In this document: positions 42,110 to 53,930 of the stretch, in pieces | Numbering within the stretch: the stretch's first letter is position 1 | How the letters are laid out: the number at the start of each line of letters is the position of its first letter | DNA from: Perognathus longimembris pacificus | Lineage: Eukaryota > Chordata > Mammalia > Rodentia > Heteromyidae | Length of the DNA stretch: 64,000 nucleotides | Direction: 5' to 3' | Assembly (NCBI RefSeq): GCF_023159225.1 | Contig: NC_063174.1 | Location: forward strand, 38,847,691-38,911,690 | The notes under the pieces: generated by a model | What the model was told of the DNA's origin: nothing | What the model saw: only the letters and a program-made list of their open reading frames with translations | The model's database searches: none | Made by a program: the position numbers and the translations under genes

Positions 42110-42600
42110 TTGGATCTGTGTCATTCATAGCATTTATTCTTCATGTTATGTGCTTGACATTTGACTGCCACTCCAGGTGGCCTCTGATGGGGAGGTGACA
42201 GAAGCAATCCATCCTGCCTTATGCTGATTCTACAACTCTGGTTACATCAGTCATTGTCGGATGTTGCTTGGTCCAGGGATGATCTCAGGGATCATCCCTG
42301 TTGCAGCCAGTGAGACTCCAGGGCAGATTTGCCTGGAGCGTCTGGCTGAAGTGTTCATATACTGGAAGCTGCTGCTTGCTTCTTCCTTCTGGGCCTTGTG
42401 TGCTGGTATGAGATCTGTTGTAGCTGCAGCCTCCTGGCTCCCAGCCTGAGCAGGAAACCACACAGAACAGGGGACTGGGCCCAGAATCCAGGGAAACTGG
42501 GCCTGATACCTGTCCTCTGGGCATCAGTATTGAGCCAATACATTTCTTTTTTGTTTAAGTCAGTTTAAGTTGAAAGCCAAAACATTCGAAGTGATTCACT
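42110..42600 (+). mobile_element. MLT1-like MaLR LTR
   Basis: The 3' part reads 'GGCATCAGTATTGAGCCAAT', 'TTTTTTGTTTAAGTCAGTTT' and 'AAGTTGAAAGCCAAAACATT', matching the MLT1 end pattern ('GTTTAAGCCACTTTTAGTTG ... GCAGCCAAAAGCATCC'). The GC-richer middle supports four overlapping open frames without any domain. The 5' end is approximate. Confidence 0.5.
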
Positions 42601-43162
42601 TAATCTCATTTTATTTTTAGTAATCCATTAGTTTCTCTCTGGGGAATGTGGGAGTAATTGCAAAGCAAGGCAAAATAATACCATTAAACTAAGCTGGCAC
42701 ATTGTGTTGGTGTTGACTGGCATCCTCTTCATTCGTAATAGGAAGCAGGTAGTGATTTCACATTCAGAAGCAGTGGGATGATGTGTTACTTTCAGGTCTT
42801 ACTCTTGGAAGGTTTTGCCCCTTAATTCCCTTGGGCTATGAATGCTGCAAAGGGCTTTTGGACCATCTTTGAAAAAAAAGTGCATATTGAGTAGTATCAA
42901 CCTGTTTGTATGTTTTCCTAGATGATTCTGTACTCATATTTCTGATTCCTTGTTTTTGTTCTTCAGAAATTAATACAAATATTTCAAATACAAAAGTTGT
43001 TTTAGGATAAGCATAAAAATATTCCCCAATACATTATAGAAATTGAAAGTTTGCAAAGTCCACCAAAAGTTAAAAAGTCTAGGATCATTCTCCCTAGTGG
43101 CAGCTCCTATCTACCCCATTGAATCACTTCTCTGGCTTTGATTATTCTCCTGTGTTTGTGTT
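42601..43162. other. Unique noncoding sequence
   Basis: Nothing recognised. Confidence 0.45.
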
Positions 43163-43251
43163 TTTGTCTCTCTCTCCTCTCTCTCCTTTGTCTGTCTCTC
43201 TGTCTCTCTTGATCTCTCTGTCTCTGTCACTCCCTTTGTCTCTCTCTCATC
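43163..43251. repeat. TC/TCTG simple repeat
   Basis: Imperfect TCTC/TCTG repeats with scattered purines. Confidence 0.92.
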
Positions 43252-44235
43252 ACAAGAGAATTTAGGACATTTCATGATAACTGACAGAGGTAAAAAATGT
43301 TATTAGATACCTATTAAGATCTAGTGCTGAACATTACAGTGATCTGTAATAAAATACTTTTAGGTTTTAAATGAGTGAAGAATTTAAATTAACACGCTGG
43401 AAGCTTTTTATCTTATTTTCAACAACAACATTTGTTGTTTCCAACATGTGTTGTGAACTGTTTTATTCAAGTGTGTACCTTTATCTGTCTTGTGGTCAAA
43501 ATGCATGCTCTCAGCAAACTTCCATAGATAGATGTGTTTTACAGTATTGTGGCAGTTTGCTACCAGGCCTACACAACATATTCCTGGGTTTTCTAAATTT
43601 GCCCATCTGTTGCTCTGTTACTTGCACTGGGGGCAGTGGTTCTGGAGGAGACATCTGCTGTGAAATTCTGCTTTGAAACAGCTCCCAAGTCTTTGGAAGA
43701 TGCCCTGGAAATCTTCACTGTGCCCTAATTTCTTCTGTGGATCTACAGATCACCTTGTATCATTTTTGTCAGAAATTTGTCTTAAATCATTTAATTTCCC
43801 CTTTCAGAAAACTTCACTTTCAGAAAACTTACTCTTGGGGGATTTGTATTATTCTTTATTCTTATTTGGTATATTTGCCTCTAGGAAACTGAGTTGTCAA
43901 TTCCATTCAGAAACCATTAATTCCTTTTATCTTGGGAACCCAAGTACCAATAGTTTCTGAGAAAGATTTAGGACAATCAGAAAGGATTTTCATTTATTTT
44001 ATTTTTTGTGGCATTTTCATTTAAATGTTTAACATTTGAGTAAAGAAGCAAACTCAGAATATTTCTCCTTCTGAGTTAATACAGTTATATCGTGTTACAG
44101 GACTGAAAACACAGCTTTTGTTGAAATCAAGGTTTAGGTTTGTATTTTGCACAAGCATTCTGTTATTGTTGAAAGAATAGGTTCTTTGAAAGTTTTTTAA
44201 AAATTTAAATGTAATTGTCTTTAGCTTTCCCCTAC
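43252..44235. other. Unique noncoding sequence
   Basis: Frames at 43371-43676 (101 codons, Cys-rich) and 43673-43960 are the longest plus-strand frames nearby. They lack splice support, domains or a recognisable relative. CTTTCAGAAAACTT is directly repeated at 43801-43814 and 43817-43830. Confidence 0.4.
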
Positions 44236-44363
44236 CATGAGTGGCCCAAGTATGATGGTACAGGACTATAGTCTCAGAACTAGGGAGGTTGAGACAGGAG
44301 GACATTGAAATTGAGGCCAGACTGGGCTACATAATGTGTCCCAGTCTTAGGAACAAATAAATA
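44236..44363 (+). mobile_element. B1-like SINE
   Basis: 'GATGGTACAGGACTATAGTC', 'GGGAGGTTGAGACAGGAGGA' and 'GAGGCCAGACTGGGCTACAT' follow the B1 order. The tail contains AAATAAATAA. Confidence 0.75.
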
Positions 44364-44365
44364 AG

Positions 44366-44510
44366 CCATGTTTAGGACAGGCCCATAGTTCCAGTTCTTG
44401 GGAGGCTGAAGCTGGAGGATCTTGATATCACAGGTAGTCTTACCTAAATATGTCTTCACAGCTAGCCTGGGCTACATGCAGAGATGTAGAGTTGCGGTTT
44501 TAAAAACAAA
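44366..44510 (+). mobile_element. B1-like SINE
   Basis: 'GTTCCAGTTCTTGGGAGGCT', 'GAAGCTGGAGGATCTTG' and 'AGCTAGCCTGGGCTACATGC'. A second B1 in the same orientation, directly after the first, with a short insertion in its middle. Confidence 0.7.
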
Positions 44511-45781
44511 CATGCCCACCCAAACAACTCCATGTTAAGATGCTTTTAGGTACCAAATGGAAATACCCAATCTACGAGAGTTCTAAGAAAATAGTACCAA
44601 ATCTTTAGTTTTGAGAGCAACATATTATATTCAAGAAGGCCTGACATTTTGGACATCAAGTTAAATAAAGAAACAGTATTTACATTATAATCCTATAATA
44701 TACTTTAGTTCGTTTTGTTGTTAAAACATTTTTAATATTGCATGTGGTTCTTAAAGGGGAAAAACCTATTGAAAAATTTCTTAGAAAGATAACTAATATG
44801 GCAATTTTTTGTTTCCTGAGGAATGGTGTCTTGTTCTTTATTTCTTCTTAATCTTTGAAGGGAATTGCAGAGTTGGGTTATCTCCTACCTAAAAATGAAG
44901 TGTGCCTTTGTGGAGATGGCCCAGTGGGCTGAGGGAGCTTCTAGACAGTGACTCAGATCTGTAATTAGGTCTTGCTTTCCGCACCCTTGTTGATTTGAAA
45001 GCACTGGCCATAGACCATTTAGGCTGGGAAAGCAATACATGAATCATTTAAATTGGCACAAATTATCTGTAGTGTTTTCTACTCTTCTGTGATTGAGGGA
45101 ATTAGAAAAGGAGACTTTCCTTTTGAGTTTGAAAGGATTATTGAGGCTAAATCTGCATTGGTGAAAGTAGACTGCTTCTTGTATAGAATGAAAAGTAGTG
45201 GACTGTTTGACACTTACAGCAGTTCTGATTTCTAGGTTTGTTTTAGAAGATCATTCCTCCTTTTATGTTCTTTCTTTCCTTTGTGAGTGAAGTAAGCATG
45301 GTTCCTCTTCTCTTCTTGCCTTTCAGAAAAGAGAATGCAGTAGTTGTGTTGCTACCTAGCTGGGCCATATGCTTACTGGCAGCACAACTGTGACAGCAAA
45401 AAATCGTTCTGACTTGGGCCTCTCAGAGCTCAGTCCTTCCAGCTTTGTTTCTTTCTTTACTTAAAGTGATGGTCCAGTAGACTTACTGAAGTGGATGAAA
45501 GTCTCTTTTTGTATTCACTGAACAATAAGTTGGCAACATTTTATGTATTAAAATATATTTAAATAACTTGTCTTAATTTATTTTATAGTAAAACTTTAAA
45601 ATAATGTTGTTCATTTTAAAGTTGAAGACATTTATAAATCACTCAAGTCAGAGATAAAATGAAGGCTCTTCCTAGATTTAGAGAGTAAGCTTCTTCTGAT
45701 TTTCTCTGAGGGCATATTGGGGTCTATCTTTTTTACTGCTTTGAAGAGAAAAGGACAAGCAGATTTATTCATTCAGTAACG
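44511..45781. other. Unique noncoding sequence
   Basis: No repeat or exon was recognised. Confidence 0.45.
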
Positions 45782-45788
45782 AAAAGAT

Positions 45789-46012
45789 CTTTTTTCTTTT
45801 TTTTAAAGTGCCAGTAGTAGGGCTTTTTCAGGGCTTGGGCACTGTCCCTAAGCTTTTTCGCTCAAGGCTGGTGTTTTACCAGTTGAACCATGGTTCTACT
45901 TCTAGCTTTTCAGTGGTTAATTGGAGATGAGTCTCACAGACTTAACTGCCTGAGCTGACTTTTAATCACTAACCTCAGATCTTAGCCTTCTCAGTAGCTA
46001 GACCAGCACCTA
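45789..46012 (-). mobile_element. Composite SINE with 7-bp flanking repeats
   Basis: Reverse-complement composite ('GGGCACTGTCCCTAAGC', 'TTAATTGGAGATGAGTCTC', 'CAGATCTTAGCCTTCTCAGT'). AAAAGAT occurs at 45782-45788 and 46013-46019. The outer part of the B1-like arm is shortened. Confidence 0.8.
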
Positions 46013-46019
46013 AAAAGAT

Positions 46020-47910
46020 ACAATTTTTACTTGTAATGTGAGTTGATTTTTTTAATATGTAGGTAACTTTTGTTTTCATGCTGGAATATAAGTAGGTGGA
46101 CCTTTCAAAAGAAATGCATTGTTTTGGCAGGAAGAAAAAGCCATAGCTAGCTAGCTAGCTATGTAATTTTGTGTTTTGTAGGTCTAACCACTGTCTTGTG
46201 TCTGTGGGTGTAAGTGCACATGTTTGAGTTAGGTTGTCTGTTAGAATAGAGATTGCAATTCCTTAGACTTGGTTCATTTTAGAGTAGTTGAAAACTAGAA
46301 GTTTACATTATGAAATTACTGTGAACACATCTGCTGAGTTAAATGGAAATATTTTAAGTGAGTTTCTAAGAAGCTGGTTGGTAAAATATTTTTAATCAGT
46401 AAATATTTTTGATAAAAATCCCTTATTAGGTGAGATTTAGACTGTAATAAACAGTGTCTGTTCACTAAGAATTGTGATCCTATTTCCCATATGAACTTGT
46501 TTAATACCCAATTAACCTTTTGCTTACTCTCTTTTAGTAATTAGGGGTCAAGGGACCATGTCTCAGTACTAAAAACAAATCATTCAATCTACCCTTAGTT
46601 TGCATATTATGTAACTAATTAGGTCATTAGCCAACATCTATACAGAGGTGAAAGGTTTCCCTTTATTGGAAGTAAGATCATTTTATAGCTTCAAGTTTTC
46701 TTGGGTAAATTATTTTTTCCATTGCAGTGAATCTCTCTTGTTAGTAGAGTGAGCTCATGATTTCAGTCAAGAATTCCAAAGTTTTAGTGGGTAGAAAGTA
46801 TCCGAGGGAGTTTTATGCTTGATTATATAGCTTATCGCATCCAGTAACAGATGCCTCCTCAATTTTCTGAATGAGTGCTAATCCCTGAGAAAAGTTTCCT
46901 GCTTTCATTTTTTTTCCCCATTTCTATTTCAGACCAATTAAATGGAATTAGAGTGGAGTTTAGGGGTTCCTTCTATAATCTGGAAAGCCCTACCAAACAG
47001 TGTGAGTAGAGAGACCATCTGTCTCTTGTTTTCTAAGAATATTTAGCACTTGTCTCCCCATATTTAATATTGTCCCCATCTTATTGCTACTGCACAGTGG
47101 CCTCAGTTTAAAAATGGAGAAGCCATGGTTTGTCCATATCTTCTGTTGAATATAAAGAAAATTTTAGTTAACATTCTGCCCTCTGTTATTTTAGAATAAC
47201 TTTTAGGCAAACTTGTAACTCACATAGGAAGTACAGATACAAGTAAAATGTGAAAATTATTTGTAATTTTGCTACCTATAAGTGCCATTGTTAACATCAG
47301 CTAACACTGTGAGTTTATAGGACACAGAGCCCAACAGTGAAGTGTACACTAACACCAGTTAGTGGTAAGAGATGGGCTAGAGGTCATTGCAGCCAGAGAC
47401 TCTTAAATGTCTACATATGATATGTGTAAAACTTAGCTATGACTTTTTATCATTAGATAAAGATCACCTCTGAAGAAGCAACTGGCCTATTCCGGTTAAC
47501 TTGTTTTTTTTTGTTTTTTTTTTTGCTTTATTTTAGGAAAAGGTTTTAAGTTTGTTTGTCTGTCTGTCTGGTGTGGGGCACATTTTTCAATGTACAGGTG
47601 AATTCTTTTTAAGCAAAAGCACCACGTAAAATGAACTTCTATACAGAAAGAGGAGAAGCATAGGATACTTTAAAAAAGAAATATTTTCTGCTCCCATGAC
47701 AAGAAGATAGGAAAGAACAGTGAAGTCATAGGGTACTGCATATGGTTATTATCAAGGATAATAGAATGACAAGAGTCCTTCCTGAAGTTTAAATTTCATT
47801 TCTATAAAGTATATCTGTCCCTTGTGCTGCCTGCCTCTCTTTTCTAGTGTAACTATTTGATGTGTTCAAGTTAGGAAAAGACACTAACTTCATGGCCAGC
47901 ACACAAGATA
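46020..47910. other. Unique noncoding sequence
   Basis: A CTAG repeat at about 46146-46160 and T/TGTC runs at 47505-47570 are the only simple repeats. No exon was recognised. Confidence 0.45.
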
Positions 47911-48725
47911 TGTTGCCAGGAAGTTTAGGGCAGCAACCTCACTCCTTGCATCTGACAAGAGAAGAATTCAGGCAAGTAAAGATGACAGGAAAGTTTATTT
48001 AAAAAGAAATAAGGCAGAGAAAGAGAAAGTGTGATATAGATATACCATGAAAAGACATCCCAGGTCAGCGATCTAGCTCTGACTTCTTTGTTACAGAGCT
48101 TGACTTTGGATTCAGTAGTGAGAATTGGATGGCTTTCTGACTGGTTGGTCTCCTCTCTGTTTTCTGTAAAGTTGTGGTACCAAAGATTTACAATTCCATC
48201 CTTATTCCTATCCATCATTCATTTGTCCTTCCTATTTCTTCATTCTTTTGTAGCCCCCTGACACCAGGCTACAATTCCCTGCAGGCTTTTTAGAAAATTA
48301 TTTTTGCAGAAAAAAGTTTTTCCTTTATTGTCAAAGTGAAGTACAGAGGAGCTACAGTTTCATATGTAAGGCAAGTACATTTCTTATCTAACTTGTCACC
48401 TCCTTCCTCATTTTTCCCGTCTCCTCCTTCCCCAGTTCCCTCCCTCCCCATGAGTTGCACGGTTGGTTTATACCAATTGTTTTTATAAGTATTGTTATTC
48501 CCTGCAGGCTTTTCTACTAACATGTTACATATCTCTGTGAGCTGCTCAACTCCCTGATTGGTTGTTTTTCTACTAACTTATATCACTAGCAGCTTCAAGT
48601 AACCTGAGTGCTCCCTTGTAAACATTCTCATTTTGCACACAACACTGTTGAGATAATCTCCTTAAAATTGTCCTGCCTCCTTGTAGTCCACATGTGTCAT
48701 TGTCTGATTTTCAACTCATCACACT
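47911..48725 (-). mobile_element. Endogenous retrovirus LTR (approximate)
   Basis: On the minus strand, 'TTTAAATAAACTTTCCTGTC' carries a poly-A signal (plus 47988-48007). About 75 bases of U5-like sequence follow, ending in CA at plus 47911. Upstream is long U3-like sequence. Solo LTRs of gammaretrovirus-like ERVs have this layout. I found no matching duplication, so the outer (right) edge is uncertain. A 206-base L1 splits it. No viral genes were seen on either side. The minus frame 47925-48218 is noncoding LTR sequence. Confidence 0.5.
48291..48496 (-). mobile_element. Short L1 3' end with 17-bp target-site duplication
   Basis: The insert is only L1 3' UTR ('CCTTTATTGTCAAAGTGAAG', 'ACAGTTTCATATGTAAGGC' on the plus strand), with the purine-rich tract and little else. 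ATTCCCTGCAGGCTTTT is exact at 48274-48290 and 48497-48513. The tail is A-rich but interrupted. Confidence 0.95.
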
Positions 48726-50216
48726 ACAGACACTCAGGGCAGGAACGGATATCTCCCTTGATCTGAAAGTATTTGTCTTTTATTTTCTTGGTGTTTTTTG
48801 ATCATTTCTGGGCATGTTTGCTGACCTCCTTCTCTGATGCTGAAAATAGCCTGGTGGCAGCCTGCTTCACTTCCAATGGGCTGATTTTAAGTGCCGGAGC
48901 CTAACAGAGGCATTCTCCAGGAACGATGATGCACTAGTTGGCCAGGAATGACCTCCTTGGTTCCTTGTCCCAAAGCCATTATGGTGCAAACAGAGCAAAG
49001 GATGCGAGCTTTGTCCTCTGCTCACTCTTCCAAGTAGAGAGTACAAACTTTGTTTAAAGGACACCTGCATTTTGTAGTGCCACTCCTTTCTGGAGAGGCA
49101 TCCCTTTAGATTCTAGCTCAAAATTCTTTGGGAAACTACACCCTCTGAAGAAACTGAAGATGTTCTGAAAGCAAGTGTTTCTGCAGCCTTGTCTTCAAAG
49201 ATTCTTTGGTTAGAAAGTAGCACTTTTCCTGGATTTCACTTTTGCAACTGCGTTCATTTCAATTCACAGTTTGATTTCAGTTGTGTTAGGCAAATCTTGC
49301 CAGTTCTAAATCATTTTGTAGCATGTTGTTAGAAAATGCATAATTGTGAGACATTGGGTTTATAACATTTTTAATTTTAGGCATCAAATTGAGATTTTTA
49401 GAATTGAAGAACTGAAGAAAAAGTATTTATTTTCAAATATTATTAATAAATAGTAATTGTATCCTCTCTGATGCCTGGTTTTCCTCATAGGTGACTTCAT
49501 AAGAAGTCAAAGATTTATTTTTAACCATGTTCAGTAGTTTGCACACATTTTTAAAATCTCTGCAGTGATTGGAGTTGTTGACTAGTACTCACTTGATTTA
49601 TTTTTATTAACTATTCTCATCCCTAAAGGATATAAAGACCTCTCTGTTTACTTGCTATTTGGACTCAATTTACAATCCAGTGGATTGCCAGTAATTTATC
49701 TATCACCAAGATTCCTGGTTATAGCATTTCCTACTTGTACTAAGACACATCAGTAGGATTTTGTTATAGATGGGATTCTGAAACCAAGTCCTTCGACCCC
49801 AGGCCCCAAATGTAGGAGTTCCAAGTTAGGTTCGGCTATTTGGCCCCATGTGCCATATAGACATTGTTGAAAGCAGAGAAAAGAGATTATTGTGGAAGCC
49901 ATGGGAAGACGATGCTTCACTACATCCTTAGCCATCTTTAGAGCTGTAGACATCAGTCTCATCTTAAATAGGGAGAATTAAGGGCAAAGGGCAAGAAAGA
50001 TATGCATAGTTAAGTAACAGGTATGGCCTTATTAACCATTAACTTAGTCTTTGCCTCTAGAGGGATTCCCACTTTATTGGAACTGAAGGGGAACATCTTA
50101 ATTGGTGATGGCTTCCTGAGATGTTTTTGGCTCTTTTCTTCAAGATGATAAGATGTTGAGGGGCAGTTTGCTTCAGTCACAGATACCTATCAGTGAATTC
50201 TATTCTTCTTGAAACC
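48726..50216. other. Mostly unique; possible LTR-like part
   Basis: 49750-50160 has unusual composition. Read on the minus strand it has a TATTTAAG string followed by sequence that could be LTR-derived. Without terminal repeats this stays unproven. 48820-49200 is GC-richer than its surroundings but carries no exon signature. Confidence 0.3.
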
Positions 50217-50224
50217 CAAGGTGA

Positions 50225-50457
50225 TTGATTGATTTTGGTATCCATACTAGGACTTGAACTCAGGGCCTCACATTCTTATTTAGTTCATTCCCTCAAGGCT
50301 TGACATTCTACCTCTGGTGCCACACCTCTATTTCTGGCTTTTTACTGGTTAATTGGAGAAAAGAGAGTCTCTCAGGTTTGTCTTTTGGGGCTGTCTTTAT
50401 ACCAAGATCCTCAGATCTCAGCTTCCTGAGTAGCATGAGCTACCTGTGCCCACCTTT
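50225..50457 (-). mobile_element. Composite SINE, variant B, 8-bp flanking repeats
   Basis: 'CACATTCTTATTTAGTTCAT' and 'TCCCTCAAGGCTTGACATTC' mark the variant B right arm. The spacer and B1-like arm follow. CAAGGTGA lies at 50217-50224 and 50458-50465. Confidence 0.82.
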
Positions 50458-50465
50458 CAAGGTGA

Positions 50466-51290
50466 CTGTAAAGTGATGGCAGAAGGGTATATAATGTAGA
50501 TCAAAGTACAAAGTGGTGGTGGTGGTGGGGCTTTTAGTTAATTTGCAGGGCCTACAAAGGTTTTTAGGTTGTCTTTTATAATTACAGTGTAGTTTCTCTT
50601 CAGAGGATTTAGACCTGACCTCAAGGGTCTCTTCATCTTCATCCTCATCCCATCCTTTCAACATGATATTATATTCCTTTTCCCTCTGCATTTCCTTCTC
50701 CTTTGTTGATAAGAGACATGTGTTCTGATGGGAGGATGGGAGTAAAACGAAGTTTGAACAAAGAATGAAGTGGTGAACCAACCTGGGAAGAAAACTGGAA
50801 ACAAGTTTAGGTCAAGATTTGTAGCCTGAAAAGTAAAATCTGTAGTTATTACTTTAACCAATTTTTTTGGTGGTTGTTGTTAAGTCAACTTGTATAGGTT
50901 ACTTTTATTTTCTAGGCAAAGTGAGGATTTTTTTTGAGCTGTAACACTTTTTTTTTTCTACAGCACATTCTTAGTTAATAGAAAGTTTGGCTTAATTGCT
51001 GATGTGTTAGAAATGTTTTCTTTAAAATTGCCTTTCTACTTCCCTTCAGATGATTTCTTCATTAATTCTGTGAAAAATATATGAAATTTATGGACCTTCA
51101 TTATCATTATTTGAAAATAGAATTGTTTTCCCTACTGTAATACACCAGGATCTGTTTTTTGTTTTTTAAATTCTTCCCCAAAGAAATAAAATTATTTTCT
51201 CTCTTCAGCTTTGAAAAGAAAAGTTGAGTGTTAGGAGTCAATAGGACAATGATTCAAAGCTATTGAGGAAAAAAAGTTAGCAAGACTTAA
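50466..51290. other. Unique noncoding sequence
   Basis: The minus-strand frame at 50440-50781 has an acidic/charged middle (a DEDEDEE-type run), but no recognisable domain and no splice support. Confidence 0.4.
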
Positions 51291-51515
51291 CAAACAAGCT
51301 AAGTATGGTTATTCATGTCTGTAATTTGAACTATTGGAGAGACTTCAGTTAAGAGGACTTTGGTGTGGGTGCAACCCTGCCACAAAGTATGAAACTTTGT
51401 CTGGGAAATCACTAAAGCAAAAAGAACTGGGAATGTAACTCAAGTAGTAGAGCTTTTGCCTAGCAAGCATAAGGCCCAAGCCCTTGTAGTGCCCCTCTAT
51501 CATACCAATAGACAC
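51291..51515 (+). mobile_element. B1-ID dimeric SINE (old)
   Basis: A degenerate B1-like half ('GTTATTCATGTCTGTAATTT') is followed by a clear ID half ('CTGGGAATGTAACTCAAGTA', 'TGCCTAGCAAGCATAAGGCC'). Confidence 0.65.
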
Positions 51516-53140
51516 AAACCATTGCATAGCTGTCTAGATCCCAGTGGGGGTGGTTTACAACTATTCTTACTTTTTTCCCCTTGGTTTTCCATGAATTGGT
51601 TAATTAAAGGTTTGTTCTAAAATTTTGTCAATTCTTTGGGATTCTTAGAACCCCCTAGCAGTGGAAGCACAGCTTGGAACAGTTGTTTGCAGGGATGATC
51701 CTGACACACGGGAGTATGCACCTTTACCAGGAAGGAGATTGAACTGTTGAGATCTGGAGGATAGGATCTGGACTCCCCAGTCTTTTCTGTCTTCCCCAGG
51801 TGGTCCTTGCACTCAGACCTGACTACTAGATCTACTAGCTGTCTTCTCAGGCTCACATTGTCCCCAGCACAGCATGGGCATGCTGTGTTGCTTTGGAGAG
51901 AAAGTTATGTCTGTGTTCAATCATATTTCTAGTTATGAAAGGATGGCGCAGATCCGACCCATGGCTGAGTCTTAATACAATTATTAGTCTCAAAGCATGA
52001 CAAAAAAGAAAAAGGGGTAGATGGATGAGAGGCAGAGAGAAAGATAAGGGGTGGAATGCAAGAAAGGAAGGAGGATGAATAAATGAGTGGTTTCTTCTTC
52101 AGTACTTCTGGTCTTTTTGGTTCAGCCCGGTTCTTTACTTATGACAATCATGTTGTACTTAGTTTCCATTTCTCCACTGTTTTTTAGAATTAGAGAAGAT
52201 AAAATAATTTTGATTTTTTTTTCTTCCAGAACAGAGGGCTTCTTTTTTCTTGTCATTAGCGATGTGGTTTGTTGGGAGGATAGCTCTGTATGGCCTGCTT
52301 TAGGGGTGCTCTGGGAAGCCCTTCCTGTTTTGTGGCCCATTTTCCTAAATGAAATAAGTATGTAGTAAGATGCAAAGTGTCGTGAATAGGAGAGGAGACA
52401 ATTTTCCTTACTGTTACTTTCTGCCTAATTGGTCCATTCGCTTCATGGCTTCCGGCTAGAACTACTTTTGATAATACTGTTTCTAGGAAATAGCTATTTC
52501 TTAACAAGCTCAGCTTTACCTGCTTGGATCTTTTGTAAAAGAAAACTTCTTGACATTGAGCAGTTGTGTTATGTATTACATCAAAATGAGTTGTTGGTAT
52601 TGTATAGTATTTACAAACTGAAGAGCCCCTGCTTTTCTATACAGCTTCAAGGTATCTACTGGCAGTGATCACAAAGTTGTTGGCCATAAGCAGAACAGCT
52701 GTAATGATTGTTTCCATCTCAGCCCAACTTCTTACAAAAAGATGGATTTGTGCCTTTGTTCTGTTTGTTTTTTTTCTGGTGTCTTAACTCTTGTCCTCAG
52801 GCTTTTCAGTGTGCAGGTATTAATATGAAAGTCTCTGCTCACCCAGTGATTTTTTTTTTTTTACCTGAACCACAGGAAGTAGAATTTGCAAGGAGAATTG
52901 AGAAGGAACGGCATTTCCTTTCCTCCTCTCCCAAAGTCACCAAATAATCAAATATCTATGGAGCTAGAAAGCAAAAGTGTAGTTGTCTCTATGACTTCAG
53001 CAATGCCTATGGGTGCAGAGAGGCGGGTAAAGAGCCTCGCTCCTGGGACAGTGCCATCTCAGGTTTGGAAGCAGGCCTGAGCTAAAAGTGCTTCCACTGT
53101 GGCTGCTACTCCTAGCAAACCTTTGTTGAATCGGGAGCTC
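51516..53140. other. Unique or unassigned noncoding sequence
   Basis: 51620-52010 is GC-richer and reminiscent of retroviral LTR or leader sequence on the minus strand, but I found no terminal repeats, poly-A signal or coding domain. 52087-52668 carries overlapping frames without support. Confidence 0.35.
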
Positions 53141-53156
53141 TAAAAATACTGTATTG

Positions 53157-53379
53157 GGCTGGGGATATGGCCTAGTGGCAAGAGTGCTTGCCTTGTATAC
53201 ATGAAGCCCTGGGTTCAATTCCCCAGCACCACATATATAGAAAACGGCCAGAAGGGGCGCTGTGGGTCAGTGGCAGAGTGCTAACCTTGAGCAAAAAGAA
53301 GCCAGGGACAGTGCTCAGGCCCTGAGTCCAAGCCCCAAGACTGGCCAAAAAAACAAAACAAAATAAATAAAATAAAAAA
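53157..53379 (+). mobile_element. IDL-Geo SINE with 16-bp target-site duplication
   Basis: Full dimer of the older subfamily ('CCTTGTATACATGAAGCCCT'). TAAAAATACTGTATTG is exact at 53141-53156 and 53380-53395. The tail has evolved into AAAC/AAAT repeats. Confidence 0.97.
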
Positions 53380-53687
53380 TAAAAATACTGTATTGTGGCA
53401 ATTGGACATTCCTCATGGCTGGCCCATAGAAAGGCTGTTGGAAATGTTTCAGAGCACTAATTGCTTAGTGTCCAGCAGTTTATTCTGCAGAGGGGAAGAG
53501 ATGGACCAGTTATTGCATCTATCTCAAATCTGACTGATGGGAGCATTTCTGAGCTCATGTAGTTACTCTTTCCTTGCTGATCCATGCCAGATTCAAAATA
53601 CCATAAAAAGCTCTGATAAATCTGATTCATAGAAGTTTTTCCCCCCAGGAATTTTGGATTTCTTTTTAAGTACTATGTAGGAATGAA

Positions 53688-53760
53688 GGCATAGCTCAGG
53701 GGTAGAGTGCACATGGTAAGCATGAACTCCAACACTGGTTTTACACCCCTAGTCACTTTA
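53688..53760 (+). mobile_element. ID-like SINE fragment
   Basis: 'GAAGGCATAGCTCAGGGGTA', 'GAGTGCACATGGTAAGCATG', then decayed box B sequence. Confidence 0.55.
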
Positions 53761-53869
53761 AGAAAGAGTAAATACATAAAAAGGGTTACAAAATAGTTCT
53801 CCCCTGTTGCTTTTTGTTTTCTCCACATGGAAGTAAGAATGGGAAAGATTAGACAAGTGGAGAGTAATG

Positions 53870-53930
53870 TGCTGGAGAGAACAAAGGAAGAGCCCTAGGT
53901 TTATATCCCAGTACCAGAAAATTAAAGTTT
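53870..53930 (+). mobile_element. ID-like SINE fragment
   Basis: 'GCCCTAGGTTTATATCCCAG' followed by 'TACCAGAAAATTAAAG' is the ID 3' half. The 5' half is poor. Confidence 0.4.

Noticed and set aside
43371..43960. Two consecutive plus-strand frames (101 and 95 codons), one Cys-rich.
   Set aside because: They are in different frames without a credible intron between them, and neither has a recognisable family.
49750..50160. Possible ERV LTR on the minus strand (TATTTAAG, primer-site-like TGG string).
   Set aside because: No terminal duplication, the poly-A signal is in the wrong place, and the supposed primer site does not fit the geometry of any tRNA 3' end.
50440..50781. Minus-strand 113-codon frame with an acidic, charged segment.
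   Set aside because: The acidic run comes from a GAT/GAA-rich stretch. There is no domain, no splice support and no relative I recognise.
51620..52010. Possible retroviral leader or gag-like segment.
   Set aside because: No conserved motif or long frame. The resemblance is only compositional.
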